Origin: Acetobacterium woodii DSM 1030
GTDB taxonomy: Bacteria > Bacillota > Clostridia > Eubacteriales > Eubacteriaceae
Direction: 5' to 3'
NCBI RefSeq assembly: GCF_000247605.1
Contig: NC_016894.1
Coordinates: 1,849,732 to 1,913,731 of the forward strand
Length of the DNA: 64,000 nt
The notes under the pieces were generated by a model, which was not told the DNA's origin, searched no databases, and was given only the letters and a program-made list of their open reading frames with translations. The stretch's first letter is position 1. Every line of letters starts with the position of its first letter. Position numbers and translations under genes: made by a program. Below are positions 18,413-25,894 of the stretch, one piece after another.

Positions 18413-19463
18413 TTAGATGAGAAGTTTTTTTATGATTTCAATCATTTTTGATGATTCTTCAAAAATTGGGCTATGAGCAGATTCTTCAAAGCTAAAAAAA
18501 ACTTTTTTAAGGTGCTTGAATGTCATCCAGATAGATTTCTGAAAGGTAATGGTTAACGGTATAGTCATAAATACCTGAAAAAAAGTAGACTGGAAGATCT
18601 AAACGAAGGATTGTATCACCTAGATTACAATGCCGATATTCCTGATTAAGGATAGTATGTTTTGAAAAGGCCTTGCCTTGCCAGATTTTTATTTTTTCTA
18701 ACAGTCGATATTCGCGATTTTTCATGACATTCATAAAAATTCCGGTATATACTGAATACATATTATGAATCGTGCCAATACCAGCCTGATGCATCACCCG
18801 ATCACGGAGCCGTTCATAAGCGAAGGTACCATAGGGAGCTTTAATTAATTGTTTCAGTGTTTTTTTATCATTAGCATTTTTATAAAAATCAAGCATGAAG
18901 TCATAAGCCAATTCTTCAGAAAGTTCGGGGTTGACAACTTGAGCAATGCCGAAATAAGCATGATATAGGTTTGGTGCTTGGGCTACTGTTTTTATACCAA
19001 TATAAGTACCAAATGAATGGGCCATCAAATAAATTTTATCTTGATGAAATCGTTTTTGCAGATAGTGCGTAACTGCGATGGTATCGCTTATGAATTGATC
19101 GGTGGTCATGCTATCAGGAGCGATTTTAGCATGGTAGGATAAACCAGATCCACGCTGATCCCACCATACGACTGTAAAAATATCTTCAAGATGGCTGGGG
19201 TACGGTTTGTTAAGCCAATATTCCGGCATTCCGGGGCCACCATGAATAAACAATAACACCGGATTGTTATTGTTGTGGGATTTTATGATCATGCCAATTT
19301 CCACACCATTAATTTCGACCCATATTTTTTCCGAAATACTGTCACGTAAAACCGTGCCATCTTCATTTGTGAAAGGGATCGGTTTTCCCGGACTCCAGAC
19401 AATAAGGAGGCAAAAAGAAAGAATGAAAATGAAAAAGATAATATATAAAAGAAATATAAACAT
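18413..19463 (-). pseudogene. Alpha/beta hydrolase (proline-iminopeptidase-like) with a C-terminal frameshift
   Basis: The start at 19463 has an AGAAAGG site and gives an N-terminal membrane anchor (FIFLLYIIFFIFILSF); a longer open frame upstream would overlap the next gene and has no support. The hydrolase core shows FIHGGPGMPEYW (oxyanion/HGGPG motif), WWDQRGSG and the nucleophile elbow MAHSFGTY. The frame stops at 18507 after DIQAP. In the next frame, from 18511 to 18413, the family's end continues without a gap: LKKVFFSFEESAHSPIFEE, including the catalytic His in SAHS. So one +1 shift at CCT-TAA would restore a full enzyme. Either the gene is broken, or it is recoded, or there is a sequence error. 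Confidence 0.8.
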
Positions 19464-19620
19464 TAGATTTACCTTTCTGGTAAGCCGATAATTAATTTTG
19501 AGAGTATAGTCATTAACTTGATAAATAATTGGTTTGGCTAGGTTAAGGTTTATTATCGCGATAATCTCGACAAACAGAGAGTATAAGGCAAGTTTATGAA
19601 ATACTGATTTAGAATTTAAA

Positions 19621-20418
19621 CTATAATGTTTCGATAAAATCGGATAGAAGGGTATTGAAGACCTCAGGATTATCGACATTTGAGTTGTGACCTGCGTATG
19701 GAACAATGCGAAGTGGATAGCCAGTTCGTTGTGTCCAAGCATGATTATATTTGCGTACTTTTCCAATTTTATCATATTCTCCCAGTATTAAAAGAACCGG
19801 GAATTTAAAAGCGGTGTTTTTATTTTCGCTTAAAAAGCTGGAATAGGCAATCCCCATCATTTTACAGAGTTCCTTTTTATGATAGGGTTTAAGCATGGTA
19901 ATCATATTACGATAAGCTTCAGGAGTGTGAGTGGCGGCGCGAGCAATGCTTTTTACCAAAAAATCGTAAGGGTAACAAAGTGAAAGCCATTCGACTTGTC
20001 GCAGCCAGAAGCGATCCAGAAAGGAATAATAAATGAGGCCTAAAGGGGAAGTGTCAACCCCGATAAAAGCCAAAACTTTTTCCGGAAAATCAACAGCAAA
20101 CTGTTGGCAGACATATCCGCCCAGCGACTGGCCAATTAGTATTGTCGAATTAATCGATTCTTGGATCAGAATAGCATTTAGATCCTGTGCTGAGTGATGA
20201 TAGGAAAAATTATTATAAGGTCGGGATAACCCATGCATGGGAAGATCCCAGGTGATAATCGTGTAATGCTGTTTAAAATAGGAAACTTGATGTTCAAACA
20301 TCTGGTGATTGGCAGTCAGTCCGTGGGTAAACACCAGACATTTTGCCTGAGGGTTCCAATGTTTAATAATCCAATAATGGACAGTACCTCGAGAGGTGAT
20401 AATTGTTTTTTCCAGCAC
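19621..20418 (-). CDS. Alpha/beta hydrolase
   Basis: 265 residues from the GTG at 20418, which has a well-spaced AGAAGG site; an upstream TTG at 20436 lies in the leader. Motifs: FTHGLTANHQMFEHQ (HG oxyanion motif), WDLPMHG, nucleophile LIGQSLGGYV, acid region ILGEYDKIG and catalytic His in YAGHNSNVDNPE. Probably a soluble esterase/lipase-like hydrolase; the substrate is unknown. It precedes the frameshifted hydrolase on the same strand, about 158 nt apart, possibly in one transcript. Confidence 0.85.
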   Translation of the reverse strand: MLEKTIITSRGTVHYWIIKHWNPQAKCLVFTHGLTANHQMFEHQVSYFKQHYTIITWDLPMHGLSRPYNNFSYHHSAQDLNAILIQESINSTILIGQSLGGYVCQQFAVDFPEKVLAFIGVDTSPLGLIYYSFLDRFWLRQVEWLSLCYPYDFLVKSIARAATHTPEAYRNMITMLKPYHKKELCKMMGIAYSSFLSENKNTAFKFPVLLILGEYDKIGKVRKYNHAWTQRTGYPLRIVPYAGHNSNVDNPEVFNTLLSDFIETL

Positions 20419-20586
20419 GATTCGACCTTCTTTCAATTATAAATTCAGGATTGGAAAATCAGTTTAGATAATTGTAATGATCACTATTGCAGTTAAGATC
20501 ATGTTTTTTAGTTTAGCGATTAAAAAAAGATAAGTCAATGGAAAACGGGATAAATTTAATGCCGAATCAATAGTTTTTTTAAATGA

Positions 20587-20612
20587 AAAGAAACTCTTCG
20601 AAAAGAGCTTCT
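20587..20612. terminator. Weak hairpin between the hydrolase and OsmC genes
   Basis: AAGAA-CTCTT and AAGAG-TTCTT arms around a CGAA loop, with a poor T run. It may be an accessory terminator or processing site for the OsmC transcript. Confidence 0.4.
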
Positions 20613-20637
20613 TAAATAATTGGGTAGAATAAATATT

Positions 20638-20683
20638 AATAAACTCGGAATCAGATGACTTTTTTGTTAATTCCGAGTTTATT
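20638..20683 (-). terminator. Terminator of the OsmC gene
   Basis: Arms AATAAACTCGGAAT and ATTCCGAGTTTATT pair perfectly over 14 bp around an 18-nt loop, directly behind the osmC stop codon. Confidence 0.8.
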
Positions 20684-20688
20684 GATAT

Positions 20689-21123
20689 TTATTTTGTTTT
20701 AACAGTGATCGGGGTAATATTTCCTAAATTATCGCTCACTGGACATCGACTTTTGACAAGCTTGACCCATTTTTCGATGGTTTCTTCATCAGCATCACAT
20801 TCAGGTTTCAAGACCACATCAATGGAGCGGAAACCAGGCCTTTCAGCATCAGAAACACCAAGAAGATTGTCAACATTGATATCGCCACGCATTTCGATTT
20901 TTAAACTTTTTAGTTCGAAATTCATTTCTTTTGCAATCAAATGGCCGACAACATTTAAACAACCGGCAAAAGCACCTAATAAATATTCGACGGGGCTTAA
21001 ACCTTCATTGGTACCCCCCAAGGTATCAGGTTCATCAACGATGAAACTAAAGCCCCTGGCTTTAACAACGGTTTTTGTTGGGTTTTCACTCTGAGCGCGT
21101 ACACAAAATTTTGCATCTGGCAT
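20689..21123 (-). CDS. OsmC family thiol peroxidase-like protein
   Basis: 144 residues, normal length. The two redox cysteines of the OsmC/Ohr family are present in GAFAGCLNVVGHL and SRCPVSDNL. The family reduces organic hydroperoxides; this member resembles the YhfA/OsmC-like branch more than Ohr. AGGAGG site before ATG. It is divergent from a MarR regulator, and a dyad overlaps its -35 box, so MarR-controlled expression (as with OhrR) is plausible. Confidence 0.9.
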   Translation of the reverse strand: MPDAKFCVRAQSENPTKTVVKARGFSFIVDEPDTLGGTNEGLSPVEYLLGAFAGCLNVVGHLIAKEMNFELKSLKIEMRGDINVDNLLGVSDAERPGFRSIDVVLKPECDADEETIEKWVKLVKSRCPVSDNLGNITPITVKTK

Positions 21124-21156
21124 AATAGATAGCCTCCTAATAATTAGTATAAAATT

Positions 21157-21199
21157 ATATTAGCATGGCAAATAAAGTTTGTCAATGTGAATTATTTGC
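21157..21199 (-). promoter_or_regulatory. OsmC promoter with inverted-repeat operator
   Basis: On the minus strand TTGACA (21185-21180), 17-bp spacer, TAATAT (21162-21157). The inverted repeat GCAAATAA (21168-21175) / TTATTTGC (21192-21199) straddles the -35 box, a likely MarR site. Confidence 0.6.
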
Positions 21200-21295
21200 T
21201 CAATAATCGCAATTAAATATGTTATAATTAGTTAAAAATAAGATTGAATGATGAATTGGTAAAAATAACACGGATAAGTTGGGGGAGGTGACAAC

Positions 21296-21724
21296 ATGTT
21301 TGAACTTGAAAATTGTGCGGCTTATATCGCGACAAATGCTGGAAAAATTTTGGCAGAAGGATTTGAAAAAAATTTGAAAAAAGTGGGAGTCTCACGGGTT
21401 CAGTGGTCGGTGCTTTACTATTTGGCAAAACCCGACTGCAACAGCCAAAAAGAATTAGTGGAACGCTTAAAAACAAAGGGATCTTCGACGACCCGTTTGC
21501 TGGATCGGATGGTTCGTGATGGTTGGGTCGAACGACATTTAAATCCCCGTGATCGTCGTGAAATGTTATTGACGCTAACAGAAAAAGGCTATGAGTTGCG
21601 GGAGAAATGCTTACCGATTGGCCAGGCATATAGCGACAAAATTACCGCCGATATCTCAGAAGCAGATCTGAATATATTTTATACAGTAATGGAGCAATTG
21701 ATTCAGAATGTGTTAAAAGAGTAG
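21296..21724 (+). CDS. MarR family transcriptional regulator
   Basis: 142 residues with the winged-helix fold: VSRVQWSVLYYLAKPDCNSQ, KELVERLKTKGSSTTRLLDR (recognition helix), then the wing RHLNPRDRREMLLTLTEKG. A single Cys lies in the first part (ENCAAY), a position that recalls one-Cys OhrR proteins, and two more follow. ATG after GGGGGAGG. It is divergent from OsmC, which suggests peroxide- or thiol-dependent control of that gene, but this is inference. Confidence 0.88.
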   Translation: MFELENCAAYIATNAGKILAEGFEKNLKKVGVSRVQWSVLYYLAKPDCNSQKELVERLKTKGSSTTRLLDRMVRDGWVERHLNPRDRREMLLTLTEKGYELREKCLPIGQAYSDKITADISEADLNIFYTVMEQLIQNVLKE

Positions 21725-21912
21725 TTTTAGATTTAAAACGAGGATACTTAAGAACCTGTTTTGTTTACTAGATATGGGATCGAGTAAATTTTATACGATG
21801 AGTTAAAATTAAGTTGGTCAGAAAAAATTATCGGCAATTTTATGAAGGCATCTAGTTATAGCGGTAATGCTTAAAGGCGAATATTGGAGTCATTTGTTTG
21901 AGTTATATTGTT

Positions 21913-21923
21913 GATGAATTAAG
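21913..21923 (+). repeat. Left 11-bp flanking direct repeat (target-site duplication)
   Basis: GATGAATTAAG directly before the element at 21924; the identical 11-mer follows it at 22095-22105. Confidence 0.8.
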
Positions 21924-22094
21924 TAGGTAATTGTGAAAATGCTGTGAGCTTTGAGTCCAGTTTCGCATGAAACAATTTCTACACGGTACGGCGGACAGTT
22001 CGATGAACGGTTCGCCGACACGTTACAAAATTGTTTGTGGAAACTGCCCCCAAAGCAACCATTGTTCGATGTTTTTTAACTTCACAATTACCTA
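21924..22094 (+). mobile_element. Small non-coding palindromic element (MITE-like), full copy
   Basis: 171 bp with perfect 14-bp terminal inverted repeats (TAGGTAATTGTGAA at 21924-21937 and TTCACAATTACCTA at 22081-22094), flanked by 11-bp direct repeats. The interior is one long imperfect palindrome. CAGTTTC pairs with GAAACTG, AAACAATTT with AAATTGTTT, CGGCG with CGCCG, and GTTC with GAAC at the tip. It carries no open frame, so it would depend on a transposase elsewhere. It ends 26 nt upstream of the SGNH hydrolase start and just before its Shine-Dalgarno site, so it is transcribed as 5' leader if the promoter lies upstream. Related ends occur at five other places in the window. Confidence 0.8.
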
Positions 22095-22105
22095 GATGAA
22101 TTAAG
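22095..22105 (+). repeat. Right 11-bp flanking direct repeat (target-site duplication)
   Basis: GATGAATTAAG, identical to 21913-21923. Confidence 0.8.
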
Positions 22106-22120
22106 AATAAGGAGTAAGTT

Positions 22121-22696
22121 GTGAAAATTATTTGTTTAGGTGATAGCCTGACTTTTGGATATCAAGTGCCCCGGGAATTAAAATGGCACGTGATCGCCGC
22201 AAGAAAAACTGGAATCCAGTTAGTCAATCGCGGCATTAGCGGGGAGACTACCGATGGCATGTTAGTACGAATAAAAAGACAGGTGTTTGATGCAAAACCC
22301 GAGGGGGTAATTATTATGGGAGGCTATAATGATATTTTCTTTAATCGTTCATGGGAGCGAGCGGCAGAAAATATGAAAACAATGGTTGCCCAGTCCAGAG
22401 TGCAAAAAATACAGGTATATGTCGCTATTCCGCCACCAATTCTGTTGCCAATTGCCTTTAATGAAGGAGGTGCAGAGATGGTTGATTTTGAAAAATCGGC
22501 ATTGATGATTGAAGATTATTGTCAATGGTTAAAAGATTTTACCATCACATCGCAAATACCCGCCTTGGATTTCAGAGCCGATATTGATTGGAGTGCTCAC
22601 GATTTATATCTGGATGGCATTCATCAAAGTCCTGAAGGGCATCGACGGATGGCAGAGCGACTGATTGAATTCCTGAAACAACAATCATGTTTATAA
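22121..22696 (+). CDS. SGNH/GDSL-type hydrolase
   Basis: 191 residues, GTG start 8 nt after AAGGAG. Block I CLGDSLTFGY holds the catalytic Ser, block III is GGYNDIFFN, and block V DGIHQSPEGH holds the Asp-His pair. No signal peptide, so it is probably a cytoplasmic esterase or lysophospholipase-like enzyme (TesA/YpmR-like). The MITE-like element lies in its 5' leader. Confidence 0.88.
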   Translation: MKIICLGDSLTFGYQVPRELKWHVIAARKTGIQLVNRGISGETTDGMLVRIKRQVFDAKPEGVIIMGGYNDIFFNRSWERAAENMKTMVAQSRVQKIQVYVAIPPPILLPIAFNEGGAEMVDFEKSALMIEDYCQWLKDFTITSQIPALDFRADIDWSAHDLYLDGIHQSPEGHRRMAERLIEFLKQQSCL

Positions 22697-22770
22697 ATTG
22701 TAGATGTCATTTCTATTAATTAGTTGGAATTAGAAAGCGTTATACTTCACTTGTTTAATAGGAGGTTAAA

Positions 22771-23286
22771 GTGAATAATTATAACATTCGTGAAATAAAA
22801 CGAACAGAAATCCCGATTCTTTCAGAGTTTTTATATGAGGCTATTTTTCAACCAAACGACCAATATCTGTTGCCACGAGATGTAATTCAGAAACCCGAAC
22901 TTCAGGTGTTTATTGAAGATTTCGGCAGAAAAGATGATTATTGCCTTATCGCTGAATGTGATGAAAAAATAATCGGAGCAGTCTGGTCTCGAATATTGGC
23001 AGGTACCATTAAGGGATATGGAAATGTGGATGGTACAACGCCGGAATTAGCGATTTCGCTTTATCAGGAATATCGAAATAGGGGCATCGGAACAGAACTT
23101 ATGAAAAGGATGATGCACTTGTTAAAATCATCCGGCTATGCTCAAGTTTCGCTGGCAGTTCAGAAAGATAACTATGCGTTGAGAATGTATCAGGCGATGG
23201 GGTTTTCAATTATTGAAGAACTGGAACAGGAATATCTGATGCTTTGTCAGTTAATGGATGATTTTGATAGGGTAAGATCTATTTAA
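22771..23286 (+). CDS. GNAT family N-acetyltransferase
   Basis: 171 residues, GTG start after AGGAGG. The acetyl-CoA-binding motif A is visible as YQEYRNRGIGTELMKRMM, followed by SGYAQVSLAVQKDN and ALRMYQAMGF, the usual GNAT core. The acceptor substrate is unknown. It lies 75 nt after the SGNH gene on the same strand. Confidence 0.88.
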   Translation: MNNYNIREIKRTEIPILSEFLYEAIFQPNDQYLLPRDVIQKPELQVFIEDFGRKDDYCLIAECDEKIIGAVWSRILAGTIKGYGNVDGTTPELAISLYQEYRNRGIGTELMKRMMHLLKSSGYAQVSLAVQKDNYALRMYQAMGFSIIEELEQEYLMLCQLMDDFDRVRSI

Positions 23287-23340
23287 AATTTAAATAGGTG
23301 ATATAAAAAACTTATAAAATCAATAATCTGAAAAGGTAAC

Positions 23341-24060
23341 TCAGACGGGAAAAAAATCAATGCCGGCTTTTTTAGCTTGTTGATGTTGAAGTTCCCGTTT
23401 TATTTGGTAGAGTCGTCCGTCTTTGACAAACTTTGCTCCAGTTTGTTTAAAATGAAAGGGAATGTTTTTTTGTATGCATTGCCTGCGAATATCGAGAATC
23501 CAATTGTAATTACAGATTCGGGCATTGCTACCAGATTCGCCACCCACTGTTACCGTTTCTATTGAAGATGATAGCCAGGGTGAAAGATCGATCTTTTCCA
23601 ATAAAGGTTCGCAGATAATGGCTTTGTGCTTAATTGGTAATTCTAAAAATATTGGTAGCCGATAATTAGTCCGATCTTGATTTTCACAGGTTGAACAAAT
23701 GGTCACATGCTCATAGCCGTCGTGCCAATCGGACGGAAGATTGACATGGAAACGATCAATACGCTTAGTGATAATAAAAAAATGCAGATCGCTTCTCAAG
23801 CGAATCATCTTCCAGGCTTCAATACGCCAATCATCGGCTTGATCAAGAAAAAAATCGGAGCTGAAACAGGTGTAGATCGTTTCTCCGGGTGTTAATTTGT
23901 ATTCTCCTTTACGAGTCTTTTTTATGGGCAAGTTAAAGTTAGCGGTTTTTTTTACAATTGAAGCATCCCGGTCAAATAGTGCATCCATTCGATAGACATA
24001 ACAATTTTGACAGCCAGAGCTTATTTTGTGACAACCATGCCACGGATTCCATTGAGCCAT
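23341..24060 (-). CDS. DUF5131 (phage Gp37/Gp68-like) family protein
   Basis: 239 residues. The start MAQWNPWHGCHKISSGCQNC with a three-cysteine cluster, then CFSSDFFLD, RLRSDLHFFIITKRIDRF and TVGGESGSNAR, are the conserved blocks of the Gp37/Gp68 family, a radical-SAM-like fold of unsettled function found in phages and bacteria. AGGAGC site before the ATG. It lies alone, with a degraded palindromic-element end immediately upstream of its ribosome-binding site. Confidence 0.8.
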   Translation of the reverse strand: MAQWNPWHGCHKISSGCQNCYVYRMDALFDRDASIVKKTANFNLPIKKTRKGEYKLTPGETIYTCFSSDFFLDQADDWRIEAWKMIRLRSDLHFFIITKRIDRFHVNLPSDWHDGYEHVTICSTCENQDRTNYRLPIFLELPIKHKAIICEPLLEKIDLSPWLSSSIETVTVGGESGSNARICNYNWILDIRRQCIQKNIPFHFKQTGAKFVKDGRLYQIKRELQHQQAKKAGIDFFPV

Positions 24061-24079
24061 CGATTTGCTCCTTCTAATA

Positions 24080-24108
24080 TTCGATGTTTTTTAATTTTGC
24101 AATTACCG
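24080..24108 (+). repeat. Degraded end of the palindromic element (same orientation as 22094)
   Basis: TTCGATGTTTTTTAA is identical to 22066-22080 of the full element, followed by TTTTGCAATTACCGA against TTCACAATTACCTA. The matching left end is not found nearby. It lies in the 5' leader of the DUF5131 gene. Confidence 0.65.
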
Positions 24109-24308
24109 ATTAGTTTTGTTTGATCATTGCGAAATTGATCGAATCGTTTATGGTGTTTTGCGCTGATCAAAGATAGCGATACTTTTATTATAATTCAGAA
24201 TAGCAAAATTTCCCATACAAATCTGGGTACTTTTTAAATCGTTTTGTTAAAGGTTACGGAATAACAATTATATTTTAATTTGGCACAACTCCTACAATGT
24301 AAAGTGGA

Positions 24309-24348
24309 TAGGAAATTGCGAAATTTAAAATATCAAACAATGGCTGCA
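24309..24348 (-). repeat. Degraded end of the palindromic element in reverse orientation
   Basis: TAGGAAATTGCGAA, a T/A-rich stretch and AAACAATGG-TGC align with about four fifths identity over 40 nt to the reverse complement of 22055-22094. Together with 24080-24108 it forms two outward element ends facing each other across about 200 bp. The rest of the 24061-24417 gap shows nothing recognisable. Confidence 0.5.
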
Positions 24349-24417
24349 GCTAATACAGAGGTTTTGTTTAGTGAGCCATAGTTGACTTTTATGCTTTTTA
24401 CACCGGCTTTAGTGTAT

Positions 24418-25647
24418 TTATGATATGGATTTATATAATGCCTGAATGGAATCGTTGGGTAATTGGTTAAGCTCTTTGAGTAGCAATTTTTTTAAATGGT
24501 CATAATGTCGAGCAAAAGAAACGTAATCATCGTTAAATAGAAAGACTTTTAGTAGAAGTTCATGGTATTTTTCGTTGAGATTATCTATTTCTAGAAGTTT
24601 TTTTAAAACTCTTTTTGTTGACGAATAATCATGATTAAAAAAATAATGACGGGCCAGATCAAAAGCGTATTTTTCAAACTGAAACTTTAAATAATTAGTC
24701 TGAGTGGTAGCCCAACGATAACCATTTTCAGCTAGAAAATCCCCTTCATATAATAAAAGAGCACGCTCAATTTCCTGAATTGTTGCGGTATCAATTGTGT
24801 CAAAAGAAGTAACGTTGGTTTTGATTAAGTATTTTAATTCGTTAAGGTCTGAATAAAAAGTTTGCGTATCATAACAATAAAAACCATTAATAAGCTCCAT
24901 TTTAAAGTCAATATTTACTGATTTCAGGTCTTTTTTCAAATTGTAAAGCGTCGTGTGCAGATATTTTAATGCTTTATCCAACTCAAGATCCGGCCAGAGA
25001 GCTTCTAATATTTTATCTTTCGAAACATACGGTTTTTCTTTCTCCAATAAAAACGCAAATAGCTCTTCAGTTTTGGAAGTCCGCCACTTTAAGGGCTTTT
25101 TAAAATCACTTTTAAATACTCTGAATTTTCCAAAAAAATAAAGATACAGTTCAGCGCTACTGCCATCGTTGACTGATTTATATTCTTTGATAATTTTGTG
25201 TTGATTTCTAATAGTATCAATTAATTTTTTTTCATATAACTTTCGTTTAGTTATATCTCTAATGATACCAATTACAACGATATGATTGGTGTCATAATTG
25301 ACATCGAAGCGGGTTGAGAGCTCAATATGTTTTATTGAACCATCTTTGCAAGCGTGCTGGTACTCACTGACATCATTAATAATGTCTTCATTTCGTTCAC
25401 CGTTAAGAAAGCGTTGATAGCGGTGAAGGCAGGAGTTTATTATTTTTTGCAGCGGTTCGATGGTCAAAATATCTTCTGCTTTTTTTAGGATGGCATTTTC
25501 ACCGGATAATTCCTTTAGCTTAAAAATGGAAGGGCTGATATACAAAAACTTATTCTTATCGAAGTCAAAGATCCAGATACATTCGTTGATTTTTTCCATT
25601 AGAACCTGAAAATCGATTGTCTGATCATGGATCAAATTTTTACTCAT
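24418..25647 (-). CDS. PAS-domain transcriptional regulator with SARP/BTAD output
   Basis: 409 residues. The PAS sensor lies at about 12-135 (ECIWIFDFDKNKFLYISPSI through IIRDITKRK). A winged-helix OmpR/SARP-type domain follows at about 165-245 (FFGKFRVF, WRTSKTEELFAFLLEKEKP, KILEALWPDL, LHTTLYNLKKDL), then the bacterial transcriptional activator (BTAD) helical repeat (LLLYEGDFLAENGYRWA, RVLKKLLEIDNLNEKYHELL). A cytosolic PAS-SARP fusion is uncommon but known from Clostridia. It is divergent from the large chemoreceptor gene. Confidence 0.85.
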   Translation of the reverse strand: MSKNLIHDQTIDFQVLMEKINECIWIFDFDKNKFLYISPSIFKLKELSGENAILKKAEDILTIEPLQKIINSCLHRYQRFLNGERNEDIINDVSEYQHACKDGSIKHIELSTRFDVNYDTNHIVVIGIIRDITKRKLYEKKLIDTIRNQHKIIKEYKSVNDGSSAELYLYFFGKFRVFKSDFKKPLKWRTSKTEELFAFLLEKEKPYVSKDKILEALWPDLELDKALKYLHTTLYNLKKDLKSVNIDFKMELINGFYCYDTQTFYSDLNELKYLIKTNVTSFDTIDTATIQEIERALLLYEGDFLAENGYRWATTQTNYLKFQFEKYAFDLARHYFFNHDYSSTKRVLKKLLEIDNLNEKYHELLLKVFLFNDDYVSFARHYDHLKKLLLKELNQLPNDSIQALYKSIS

Positions 25648-25894
25648 ATAGTCACTACCTCCATCATAATTGAACTAAATATGGTTGTTTAGAATTTGTT
25701 GATTCGAATATAGTATAATCATAAGCATTGTGGCTTACAAGATAAAAGTAATAATAAACATAATGATAATTATTTACAATTCAACATAATAGCAATAACA
25801 AGCAATTAAAATAAATTATATTGCATTATCAGTGGACAATAATGTTGAAAAGAACAAAACTTGGCTGCAAGAAAATATGAAAGGAGCATGAAGT

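Noticed and set aside
19464-19775. N-terminal 104-residue extension of the hydrolase ending at 18507
   Set aside because: It overlaps the next hydrolase gene, has no ribosome-binding site, and the ATG at 19463 has one.
23341-24060. Prophage remnant suggested by the Gp37/Gp68-like protein
   Set aside because: The family is common in chromosomes and no other phage gene, integrase or attachment site is nearby.
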